Shown piece after piece: positions 16,737 through 24,849 of a stretch of DNA of 45,012 nucleotides. This stretch comes from an uncultured Prevotella sp. Its GTDB lineage: Bacteria; Bacteroidota; Bacteroidia; Bacteroidales; Bacteroidaceae. A program made the translations under genes and the position numbers. Below the pieces are notes generated by a model that saw nothing but the letters and a program-made list of their open reading frames with translations, had not been told where the DNA came from and made no database searches. Location of the stretch: the NCBI GenBank assembly GCA_902495455.1, contig CABUXJ010000023.1, positions 1-45,012 of the forward strand, read 5' to 3'. The first letter of the stretch is position 1. Each line of letters opens with the position of its first letter.

Positions 16737-17214
16737 TGCAATGATACAAATTTTAACCCAATGCGGCCGGACGTAATATTTATTAATATCCTACACATCT
16801 ACACAATATTGACATTCCCCTCCATAACTTATATCCAAACGAGCCAATAGACACATCGTACAGCCTCCAAAAGGGCTTCGCAATACCAACCCGATACCAA
16901 TCAGACGCAAAAACTTATAGGCCTACAAAGTAAAATAAGTTATTTTACAGACCAATATAAGTTGTTTTACTTTGCAATATAGTTATTTTACTTTGTGACA
17001 AGGCCTTTGACACTCTCTTTATAAACCATATCGTGGATGCAAACTTCATCGTAGTGTTAAGTCCTTCAACGTGTCACAAACCCAACTTCCGTACAAAATT
17101 ACTGATTTTCGTACGATTTTCCAATAACACATATACAATTTTCATATACTTTTGCTCATGCCAGGACACAGTTCCGGCAAACAAACGAACAATAGCTAAA
17201 ACAATAATGACATC
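16737..17214. other. Intergenic region with AT-rich iterated repeats and divergent control elements
   Basis: I see no gene in this 478-bp stretch. It carries the repeated GTTATTTTAC block at 16925-16996 and an imperfect dyad around 17092-17118 (CGTACAAAAT and ATTTTCGTACG). A TACTTTTG -7 box at 17147-17154, with no good -33 partner, is the likely promoter of the GH2-GH28 gene. The rest is unremarkable AT-rich sequence. Confidence 0.6.
16925..16996. repeat. Iterated GTTATTTTAC repeats at 21-22-bp spacing with inverted copy
   Basis: GTTATTTTAC (16939-16948), GTTGTTTTAC (16961-16970) and GTTATTTTAC (16982-16991) recur at 22- and 21-bp intervals, two helical turns. The first is preceded by its own inverted copy (GTAAAATAA). 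The block ends ACAAAGTAAAATAA (16925-16938) and TTATTTTACTTTGT (16983-16996) are perfect 14-bp inverted repeats. Same-face spacing upstream of a gene suggests an array of regulator sites. Confidence 0.7.
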
Positions 17215-20200
17215 ATGAACAAACATTACCAAAGTCTCAGATTGTGCGCCTCAAGGTTGGCCTTGGGCACAATAATCCTAACCTTATTTATACTCTCGTC
17301 AACCACCGCCCATGCCGACGGTTTAAGACAGAGCATACTCTTAGACAAAGGATGGCGGTACAGACCCATCTCTGATCCCAACCTGACGGTCAAGGATACA
17401 GAAGTGACGCTGCCGCACACATGGAACGCTAACTACACACCGGGCACAACCCACTACAATCGCGAGACTATGGTCTACAGCCGCGACATAAACGTGACGG
17501 ACGCCATGCGCGGCAAGCGGCTTTTCCTATACTTCGAGGGTGTCAACTCCGTGGCCGATGTGTTCATAAACAGACGTACCGCCGGCAGCCATCACGGTGG
17601 ATACACCGCTTTCTGCATCGAGATAACGGACATGGTCCATCCCGGCGTCAACGACCTTCAAGTATGGGTGAGCAACGCCTTCCGCACCGATGTGCTCCCG
17701 CTTGCCGGCGACTTCAACGTCTACGGCGGCATACACCGCCCGTGCCATCTGCTCGTGACCGACGCCGATTGCATCACCCCGCTGTTCTACGGTTCGTCCG
17801 GCGTAATGATACGGCAGGACAAGGTGACAGCCGACAAGGCAGATATCACCGTCGAGACCCACCTGTCGCTCTCCGGAAAACACGACGGCATGAAGCTCCG
17901 CACCACCGTGACCGATGCTGCAGGAAAGATTGTGGTGCACAGCGAGACCGACGCCACGGGCGACATAGTGAACCAGCCGATGACCATCAGTCACCCCACC
18001 CTGTGGCAAGGACGCAAGAATCCATATATGTATAATGTCAGTGTAGAACTCTGCGACGCCTCCGGCCGGGTGACCGATCGTGTTGACGAGCGCACCGGAC
18101 TGCGCTATTTTCATGTGGACACAGAGCTCGGCTTCTTCCTCAACGGCACGAGCTATCCACTCCGCGGCTTCAACCGACATGAAGACGTCGACGGCAAGGG
18201 CAGCGCTCTGACCGACGCCGACCATGAGACCGACATGCAGCTGCTCACAGAGACCGGCGCCACCATGATGCGACTGTCCCACTATCCGCAGTCAGAGACC
18301 GTCTACCGAATGTGCGACGAACAGGGCATCGTCCTTTGGAGCGAAATACCTCTATGCGGTCCCGGCGGCTACAACTTCACCGGCTATCTCCACAATCAGG
18401 CTCTCGAAGAGCACACACGCCGGGTCGCCCTCGAAATGATATATCAGAATTTCAATCATCCGTCTGTCTGCTTCTGGGGTATATTCAACGAGATACTTGT
18501 CGACGACGGTCGTTTCCGGTCCTACGACGATCCAGTGGAGTTTGTCAAGTCCATCAACACGCTCTACAAACAGACCGACCCTAGCCGCCTCACCACGCTT
18601 GCTACCTGTGTCGACCACACCAGGTTTGCCGGCTGTTCCGACCTGATGGCATTGAACAAATATTTCCGCAAGCCCAATTCCGAGTCGCTCGCATCCAAAT
18701 TTTTCAGCAGCGTCCGTCCCACCAAAGACGGACAGCCGCTCGGCATATCCGAATACGGCGATGCGGGAAGCGTCAAAAACCACTACGACCCGCGTTACGA
18801 CAAACCGCGCAGTCATCCCGAAGAGTTCCAGCTGCTCACGCACGAAGGCTATTGGCGTGCCATCAAGGACAGCCGGTGGCTCTGGTGCAAGACCATCTGG
18901 CAATTCTCCGACATGCAGTCCTCCATACGCAAGGAGGGCGACCGCGACGGCATCAACGACAAGGGCATGGTGACCTACGACCGGAAAACACGCAAGGACA
19001 TATATTATTTCTATAAGGCCAATTGGACCGAAACACCCATGCTCCACCTCACCGGCCGCCGCTTCACCAACCGTCGCCATGCCGTCACCGACGTCAAGGC
19101 ATACGCCAACGTTGACCAAGCCACACTATACGTCAACGGCAAGAAAATCGGCACGGCGCGACGCGACGACATCTGCCGCCTGATATGGAAAGACGTAACG
19201 CTCTCGCCGGGAGCAAACCGCATCAAAGTGGAGGCACGCAAAGGCAAGACGCTGCTCACCGACACGTGCACATGGCAACTGGAAGAGCCGTTCCCCACAG
19301 CCATCGCTCCCGTCACGGCTCCGTTTGACATGCCGCAATTCCAGCACCCGACATTCCCCAAACGCACCACCGACATTGCCTTGGAAGGAGCACGGCAGGA
19401 AGTTAAGTGCACTGAAATAATTCAAAGAACCATCGACCGCATGGCGGCAAAGGGCGGCGGAACCGTTATCGTTCCGCGCGGAAAATGGCTGACAGGCCGC
19501 ATCACGCTCCGTGACAACATCGAACTGCGCATCGAAGAGGGGGCCGAACTCCACTTCAGTGGTCTCATCGCCGACTATCAGCCGGCTGTCATCACCCGCA
19601 ATGAAGGAATCGACATATATTCCCTCGGTGCCATGATCTATGCTAACGGTGCCCACAACATAGCCATCACCGGCCGCGGACGCCTCGTCGCCCCGCCACG
19701 CGACTGCGAAATTTCGGTACGTCAGGCCGGCGGTGTGAGCGAAAGCCTCAATAACATCCCGCTCGCCGAACGCATATACGACGGTCGGGAAGGGCAGAAC
19801 ATCTACATGCCCGTCTTCTTCGGCCCAATCAACTGCACCGATGTATTCGTCGAGGGGGTGACGTTCGAGCAATCACTGTTTTGGAACATCGTGCCCGTCT
19901 ATTGCCGCAACATCATCATACGTGGCGTGACGGTCAACAGTTTCGGTACCGGCCGTACCGACGGCATCGACATCGACTCATCAGTCAATACCCTCATCGA
20001 ATATACCACACTCGACTGCGGCGACGACTGCTTCACGCTCAAGGCGGGCCGCAGCTACGACGGCGTACGCAAAGCCCGTCCCACGGAAAACGTCGTCATC
20101 CGCCATTGCCGCGTGAAGCGTGGCGTGGGCGGACTGGCTATCGGCAGCGAGACTGGCGCCATGATTCGCAATGTCTACATGCACGACTGCGTGATGGAAG

Positions 20201-20559
20201 ATGCCAAATTCCCCTGCCTTTTCAAGACCAGACGTCCACGCGGCGGTGGAGCCGAGAATGTGTGGATGGAACGCATTGACATCAGACAGACCGACAGTAC
20301 ACCGTTTTTCTGGGACATGCTCGGGTCACGCAAATGGGTCGGCAATCTCGCCAACCGCTATCCGGCACAACCTGTCAACGAACTCACACCCGTATTCCGC
20401 CATTTCCGTTTCAAGGACATCACCATCGGCAAAGCGTCCAAATTGGCACGCGCCATCGGACTGCCCGAAAGCCCCATCGAGGATGTTGTCTTTGAAAACA
20501 TAACATCCCCGAGCAAAATCATGGACCTTCAGGACGTGTCACGTGTAATCATAAAATAA
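17215..20559 (+). CDS. Secreted GH2-GH28 fusion glycoside hydrolase
   Basis: A 1114-residue exported enzyme with a long signal sequence (about 1-34). Residues 36-185 form the GH2 sugar-binding jelly roll, 190-300 the Ig-like domain and 300-600 the TIM barrel, with acid/base E426 (IFNE) and nucleophile E513 (ISEYGD). A beta domain (about 604-690) follows. Residues 715-1114 form a complete GH28 right-handed beta-helix of polygalacturonase type: TDGIDIDSS (915-923), GDDC (936-939) and the FKTRRPRG stretch (1003-1010). The usual GHG histidine is replaced (G-V-G at 970-972). A beta-galactosidase-like and a pectinase-like activity in one chain suggest attack on galactose- and galacturonate-containing pectic side chains; this is inference. 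It is followed by a TonB receptor, without a SusD partner. Confidence 0.9.
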   Translation: MNKHYQSLRLCASRLALGTIILTLFILSSTTAHADGLRQSILLDKGWRYRPISDPNLTVKDTEVTLPHTWNANYTPGTTHYNRETMVYSRDINVTDAMRGKRLFLYFEGVNSVADVFINRRTAGSHHGGYTAFCIEITDMVHPGVNDLQVWVSNAFRTDVLPLAGDFNVYGGIHRPCHLLVTDADCITPLFYGSSGVMIRQDKVTADKADITVETHLSLSGKHDGMKLRTTVTDAAGKIVVHSETDATGDIVNQPMTISHPTLWQGRKNPYMYNVSVELCDASGRVTDRVDERTGLRYFHVDTELGFFLNGTSYPLRGFNRHEDVDGKGSALTDADHETDMQLLTETGATMMRLSHYPQSETVYRMCDEQGIVLWSEIPLCGPGGYNFTGYLHNQALEEHTRRVALEMIYQNFNHPSVCFWGIFNEILVDDGRFRSYDDPVEFVKSINTLYKQTDPSRLTTLATCVDHTRFAGCSDLMALNKYFRKPNSESLASKFFSSVRPTKDGQPLGISEYGDAGSVKNHYDPRYDKPRSHPEEFQLLTHEGYWRAIKDSRWLWCKTIWQFSDMQSSIRKEGDRDGINDKGMVTYDRKTRKDIYYFYKANWTETPMLHLTGRRFTNRRHAVTDVKAYANVDQATLYVNGKKIGTARRDDICRLIWKDVTLSPGANRIKVEARKGKTLLTDTCTWQLEEPFPTAIAPVTAPFDMPQFQHPTFPKRTTDIALEGARQEVKCTEIIQRTIDRMAAKGGGTVIVPRGKWLTGRITLRDNIELRIEEGAELHFSGLIADYQPAVITRNEGIDIYSLGAMIYANGAHNIAITGRGRLVAPPRDCEISVRQAGGVSESLNNIPLAERIYDGREGQNIYMPVFFGPINCTDVFVEGVTFEQSLFWNIVPVYCRNIIIRGVTVNSFGTGRTDGIDIDSSVNTLIEYTTLDCGDDCFTLKAGRSYDGVRKARPTENVVIRHCRVKRGVGGLAIGSETGAMIRNVYMHDCVMEDAKFPCLFKTRRPRGGGAENVWMERIDIRQTDSTPFFWDMLGSRKWVGNLANRYPAQPVNELTPVFRHFRFKDITIGKASKLARAIGLPESPIEDVVFENITSPSKIMDLQDVSRVIIK

Positions 20560-20618
20560 GCACGAGGCGTCTTTGATTACATAAAATTGCGGTTATGACG
20601 GCAGCAAATCATATCATT

Positions 20619-20670
20619 AGCGCCGGTTCAGATAGTAACAGTGCAAAAAGTTACTATCTGAACCGGCGCT
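20619..20670. terminator. Strong 21-bp perfect hairpin
   Basis: The 21-bp arms (20619-20639 and 20650-20670, containing GCGCCGGTTCAGATAGTAAC and its complement) pair perfectly around a 10-nt loop. The stem extends imperfectly outward through ATCATATCA/TGATATTG. It follows the GH2-GH28 gene by about 60 bp. There is no T-tract, so it could be a factor-dependent terminator, an mRNA 3'-end stabiliser or a repeat element. Confidence 0.65.
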
Positions 20671-20824
20671 TGATATTGCTCCGGATACATCATGACCTTA
20701 ACAACCCCGAGACACTCTCCTTTAAATTCCAAAAGCACTCCAAAAGCAAGGTCTTATCCATCGTTTCCGCAAAAAAGGTAAATATATCTGTAATTCAAAT
20801 AACGAATTGACAATGCTTTTTTTG

Positions 20825-20832
20825 TAATTTTG
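20825..20832 (+). promoter_or_regulatory. -7 box of TonB receptor gene
   Basis: TAATTTTG matches TAnnTTTG exactly and lies 44 bp before the ATG. No TTTG is found at the standard 19-20 nt spacing; the nearest candidate is TTGAC at 807-811 of the same kilobase, too close. Confidence 0.45.
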
Positions 20833-20875
20833 CCGGCAATTCGTAACGAAACACTGCAACATATACATAAACAAC

Positions 20876-22774
20876 ATGATGAGAAAGAACATTTTGCTCC
20901 TTATGACAGGATGCCTTCTTACAGTCGCAGCAGCAGCCCAAGAAAACACAGACCACAACACAAACGACCTCAAACTTGATGAAGTCGTGGTGACCGGCAC
21001 GCGCAATGCCACCGACGTGCGCCACCTGTCACAGACCGTTTCGGTATTAAGCAGACAGACCATTGAACAGAGCTTGCAGCCCTCGCTGCTGCCCATTCTT
21101 TCGGAACAGATACCCGGTCTCTTCGTCACCGAGCGCGGAGTGATGGGCTACGGCGTGTCCGGAGGAGCCGCCGGAGGAATATCCATGCGCGGACTGAGCG
21201 GCGGCAATGCCCGAATGATGGTGCTCATCGACGGTCATCCGCAATATGCCGGCATCTTCGGTCATCCCATCTCTGACTCCTATCAGTCGTTTCTGGCCGA
21301 CAAGGTGGAGGTCCTCCGCGGTCCCGCCTCCGTTCTTTACGGCTCAAACGCGATGGGTGGCATCATCAACATCGTCACACGCAAGATGCGCGAAGACGGC
21401 GTCCGCACCGACATCCGCATAGGATACGGTTCCTACAACACCGTCGAGACGGAACTGACCAACCGCATCCGCAAAGGGCGTTTCAGCAGTGTGGTCAGCG
21501 GTTCCTACAACCGCACGGACGGCCATCGCGACAATATGGAGTTTGAGCAATACGGCGGATATGCCAAGATCGGATATGACCTGACCGACAACTGGAGCAC
21601 ATACGCCGATGTCAACATAACCCATTTCAACGCATCCTACCCCGGACCCGCCGACGCCCCACTCATCGACGGAGACCAGCGCATCACCCGCGGTGTCACG
21701 TCTGTCGCCTTGACCAACAGCTACGACCGCACATCCGGTGCCTTGAGCTTCTTCTATAATTGGGGAGACCACCACGTCAACGACGGCTACACGCCCTCCG
21801 AAGGAGAGACTTCCCAAGACGGCCGCTTCCGTTCCAACGACGACATGATGGGCGTCTCACTCTATCAAAGCGCCCGGCTCTTTACCGGCAACCGCCTCAC
21901 GCTCGGCTTCGACTGGTTCCGTTACGGCGGCAAGGCATGGACGGACTATGTGGCAGGCAAGAGGGCAGGAACACGCAATGACCTCGTCGACACTCATGAG
22001 GATGAGTTCGCCGGATATGCCGACTTCCGTCAGGACGTGTGGAGATGGCTCACGCTCAACGCCGGTCTCCGCATCGACCACCACTCGCGCGTCGGAACCG
22101 AATATGTCCCGCAGGCCGGACTAGCCTTCCACCTGCCCCACTCCATCGAGCTGAAGGCTTCTGCCGCCAAGGGCTTCCGCTACCCGATACTCCGCGAAAT
22201 GTATATGTTCCCGCCCCAAAATCCAGATCTGAAACCGGAGTCCATGTGGAACTATGAAGTCGCTCTGTCGCAGACTCTGCTCAGTGGGCGTATCCGCTAC
22301 GGCATCAATCTCTTCTATATCGACGGCAAAAACCTCATCGTCACCAAGCCCAATCCCCACGGAACAGGCCGATTGAATCAAAACTCCGGCAAAATCGACA
22401 ATGCGGGAATCGAACTGCAAGCGGCCTACCGCATCGACCGCCATTGGTCCGTCGACGCCAACTACAGCTACCTCAACATGGACAATCCCGTCATCGCCTC
22501 GCCGGAGCACAAGTTCTATGCCGGCGGCAACTTCACGAAAGACCGCTGGAGCATTTCCACCGGCATACAGTATGTCGGCGGACTCTATACCGATGTCGAC
22601 GAGCCAACACAGGAGAATTTTGTTCTGTGGAACCTGCGCGGCTCTTTCCGCGCAACCAAGCACTTCGAAATCTGGCTGCGCGGCGAAAACCTGTTGGCTC
22701 AAAAGTATGAAATCAATGCCGGCGACCCGATGCCGAGAGCGACAGTGATTGGCGGCGTTAACGTGAAATTCTGA
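20876..22774 (+). CDS. TonB-dependent outer-membrane receptor (BtuB/siderophore type)
   Basis: A 632-residue outer-membrane beta-barrel transporter. The signal peptide ends near AAAA-QEN. The TonB box lies around LDEVVVTGTRN (33-43), and the plug domain (about 45-160) has ISMRGLSGGNARMMVLIDG, VEVLRGPASVLYGSNAMGGIINIVT. The barrel follows and ends in phenylalanine (VNVKF), as outer-membrane insertion requires. The length is typical of BtuB or iron-chelate receptors and much shorter than SusC proteins, and there is no SusD beside it. The substrate is unknown: vitamin B12, iron chelate or an oligosaccharide. The preceding GH2-GH28 gene is separated by a strong hairpin, so functional linkage is not assured. 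Transcription probably ends at the palindrome 22847-22907. Confidence 0.92.
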   Translation: MMRKNILLLMTGCLLTVAAAAQENTDHNTNDLKLDEVVVTGTRNATDVRHLSQTVSVLSRQTIEQSLQPSLLPILSEQIPGLFVTERGVMGYGVSGGAAGGISMRGLSGGNARMMVLIDGHPQYAGIFGHPISDSYQSFLADKVEVLRGPASVLYGSNAMGGIINIVTRKMREDGVRTDIRIGYGSYNTVETELTNRIRKGRFSSVVSGSYNRTDGHRDNMEFEQYGGYAKIGYDLTDNWSTYADVNITHFNASYPGPADAPLIDGDQRITRGVTSVALTNSYDRTSGALSFFYNWGDHHVNDGYTPSEGETSQDGRFRSNDDMMGVSLYQSARLFTGNRLTLGFDWFRYGGKAWTDYVAGKRAGTRNDLVDTHEDEFAGYADFRQDVWRWLTLNAGLRIDHHSRVGTEYVPQAGLAFHLPHSIELKASAAKGFRYPILREMYMFPPQNPDLKPESMWNYEVALSQTLLSGRIRYGINLFYIDGKNLIVTKPNPHGTGRLNQNSGKIDNAGIELQAAYRIDRHWSVDANYSYLNMDNPVIASPEHKFYAGGNFTKDRWSISTGIQYVGGLYTDVDEPTQENFVLWNLRGSFRATKHFEIWLRGENLLAQKYEINAGDPMPRATVIGGVNVKF

Positions 22775-22846
22775 TAGAACGGAAAAAGGCTCATCCGACA
22801 GATGAAATGTGAAACAGAGCAAATTTTGATATTCATAAAAAGGCCG

Positions 22847-22907
22847 AAGATGTTGCAGAACTCCCACAAGTAGGGTTACCCTACTTGTGGGAGTTCTGCA
22901 ACATCTT
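22847..22907. terminator. Perfect 61-bp palindrome between convergent genes
   Basis: Arms 22847-22876 and 22878-22907 (outer AAGATGTTGCAGAACTCCC, inner CACAAGTAGGGT) are perfect inverted copies around a single T. It lies between the TonB receptor (+) and the SGNH hydrolase (-), about 70 and 15 bp from their stop codons. It most likely serves as a bidirectional terminator, although it lacks a T-run; an arm of this length with no mismatch is unusual. Confidence 0.75.
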
Positions 22908-22922
22908 GATATAGACGACACT

Positions 22923-23708
22923 CTATCGTGTTCTCTCAAAGTTCACAATCGCATCTGCGATAACTTCAGCCAAACGACTGTAACCATATTCGCTTAAATG
23001 CATATCGTCACTATATAACCTTGTTGTATCAGACTCTTTCTTCAGATTGGCGTACGGTATATAAATCACATCATGCCTGATGTTCTCCTTATCGATTTCT
23101 TTCAATAGTGAAGCCCGGTATCTTGCGATGTTGTCCACTTCAAGAGAATGACTGTTTACAATAGCACGAAGATGATAGAATAAAACCCGCAGTTCACTAT
23201 ATTGAGCATATTTCCTCGTTATCCTATAATCCGGTAGTTCAAGATAAACGGGATGGATACCATTCTCAATGAGATACTTCAGAATAAGCACCGTATGGTA
23301 AGCATAGAAGTGCTCTCCATACTGGCCATGCGAGTCGTTGACTCCGCAAAACAGGACTACATACTCAGGCCGGCAAGTTATCATGTTCTTTAGTCCGGCC
23401 TCACTCTCCGCATCAAACAGACGTTGGTATATTTCCTTGGATTTGGCGCCACCGGTTCCTTTGGATTTTGTAGTGGAATTAATTCCATTCTTCCTAAGTA
23501 TCGAGTCTATCTTTTGGTCAAGATGATTGCTATTAGAACGCTCCGCCCACGAGTCTCCTATTATAGATACGACCGTGCTGTCTCGATTTCCACCCGATTC
23601 CGGATGTTTGCCGGTTTCTTTAATCGGCGTTGCCAAGGGTGACTTTATCATAAAGTATCCAACCGATAACACACAGCAAATGGAGCACAATATAATCAGT
23701 TTTCTCAT
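22923..23708 (-). CDS. SGNH/GDSL-family hydrolase, membrane-anchored or secreted
   Basis: A 261-residue protein with an N-terminal hydrophobic segment (about 4-21) that serves as signal or anchor. The SGNH blocks are visible: GDSW with Ser53 (block I), KGTGGAKSKE (block II region, glycine), GVNDS with Asn124 (block III) and DDMH with Asp234 and His237 (block V catalytic pair). SGNH enzymes are O-acyl esterases or acyl-transfer partners. The ATG overlaps the stop of the upstream acyltransferase gene (ATGA at 23705-23708), so translation is coupled and the two proteins probably act as a pair on a surface polysaccharide. GC is lower than in the flanking genes. Confidence 0.85.
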   Translation of the reverse strand: MRKLIILCSICCVLSVGYFMIKSPLATPIKETGKHPESGGNRDSTVVSIIGDSWAERSNSNHLDQKIDSILRKNGINSTTKSKGTGGAKSKEIYQRLFDAESEAGLKNMITCRPEYVVLFCGVNDSHGQYGEHFYAYHTVLILKYLIENGIHPVYLELPDYRITRKYAQYSELRVLFYHLRAIVNSHSLEVDNIARYRASLLKEIDKENIRHDVIYIPYANLKKESDTTRLYSDDMHLSEYGYSRLAEVIADAIVNFERTR

Positions 23709-24787
23709 CTCTTTACGATTCGTGAGCCCATTGATATTGACAACAATTTAGGCATACATTTATTCAGTGCCCTATAAATAGCGGTGCATATCAAAACCGT
23801 TACAACAATCATAGTCCAGTAAAGAAGTATTTGTGTCAAGGCAGAATCGGAATTGACAAACTTGATTTGCAGTTTTTTCAGTACCGATATTAACGGATGG
23901 TGGATTGTATATATGAAAAAAGACAAACTTGCAAGTGTTTCCACATGGCTTACTTTACTTGCAAGATTTTTTGATATCAGCAGAAGCCAGAACAGCCCGA
24001 CAATCAGTGTTGTTCTGTGTATGTATAATTCAAAAGTCGTTGTATCAAAGACATGAAAGTATAAATCGGCCATAACCGACACAAGACCTAAAGTGTGCAA
24101 CACGTATCTGTATTTCTGACAGAGCTTAAGAATCTCAAGATGTTGCATCCACATTATTCCTCCCATCGTGAAAAACAGAAGGCTCGATGCCGAAAAAGCG
24201 AGACTGTCATCAAGCATCCACAACGCAATCAGCGGTATAAGAAGCCAATACTTGAGATACTTCATAAACAGCATTATTACCGGTGATATCAGAACCAGCA
24301 TCATCAAGTTTCTGATATACCAATAAGGACCAAGGACCGGCATCCCGTTTCCTTCATTCCAATCGCCTCTATCCCAATAGAGTCTGATGAAATCGACAGC
24401 GGACATATCGCCGAAGTCCTTTACCACACCAGACGCAAATTGTGAAAGCGAAGGTATCGACTGCAATAGGAAATATACAAATATCATTATCGAATTCCAA
24501 ATCAGAAACGGTATCAGCAATGATTTCACCCTTGACTTAAGTTTTCGTTTGTATGTCGATACATCAAAATGTTCGGATTGAAAAAACAGAAAACCTGATA
24601 TAAAAAAACATCCGGGAACACCTATCTCACCGAAAATCAAGGAGAATAAATATGCCGTTGCCCAATATTCATGCGACATATTCGGGATTTGTGCAGTGCT
24701 GAACGAATGTAATACGACAACACACAAAATGAGAAGTATTCGCATCACATCGATTGTTCTTGAGTAATCGTCATTCAATTTGTTCAT
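23705..24787 (-). CDS. Acyltransferase family 3 membrane protein
   Basis: A 360-residue inner-membrane protein with about ten hydrophobic helices. The N-terminus has the AT3 pattern RTIDVMRILLILCVVVLHS, with the essential histidine at 27, and a later GVPGCFFISGFLFF stretch typical of the family. AT3 enzymes transfer acetyl or other acyl groups from the cytoplasm to polysaccharides or lipids at the outer face of the membrane. Many carry a fused SGNH domain; here it is supplied by the overlapping downstream gene. The pair is AT-rich compared with its surroundings, consistent with acquisition as a surface-modification module. The exact substrate cannot be read from sequence. Confidence 0.88.
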   Translation of the reverse strand: MNKLNDDYSRTIDVMRILLILCVVVLHSFSTAQIPNMSHEYWATAYLFSLIFGEIGVPGCFFISGFLFFQSEHFDVSTYKRKLKSRVKSLLIPFLIWNSIMIFVYFLLQSIPSLSQFASGVVKDFGDMSAVDFIRLYWDRGDWNEGNGMPVLGPYWYIRNLMMLVLISPVIMLFMKYLKYWLLIPLIALWMLDDSLAFSASSLLFFTMGGIMWMQHLEILKLCQKYRYVLHTLGLVSVMADLYFHVFDTTTFELYIHRTTLIVGLFWLLLISKNLASKVSHVETLASLSFFIYTIHHPLISVLKKLQIKFVNSDSALTQILLYWTMIVVTVLICTAIYRALNKCMPKLLSISMGSRIVKR

Positions 24788-24841
24788 TTTTCTAATGCGA
24801 CTTTATGATTCGCTTGATTAAAGATGATTCTTATCCGAGTA

Positions 24842-24849
24842 CAAAGTTA
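24842..24849 (-). promoter_or_regulatory. -7 box of the acyltransferase/SGNH operon
   Basis: On the minus strand this reads TAACTTTG, an exact TAnnTTTG, 55 bp before the acyltransferase ATG. A TTTC about 16 nt upstream is a poor -33 candidate. Confidence 0.5.

Larger units (their letters stand above)
20560..20875. other. Intergenic region between GH2-GH28 gene and TonB receptor
   Basis: No gene is supported here. It contains the 21-bp perfect inverted repeat at 20619-20670 and, near the end, a TAATTTTG -7 box at 20825-20832 that probably starts the receptor transcript; the -33 box is poor. I looked for a cobalamin or other riboswitch leader and do not see one. Confidence 0.6.

Noticed and set aside
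20671..20875. Cobalamin riboswitch before the BtuB-like receptor
   Set aside because: I looked for the conserved B12-box core and surrounding helices and did not find them; the stretch is short and AT-rich.
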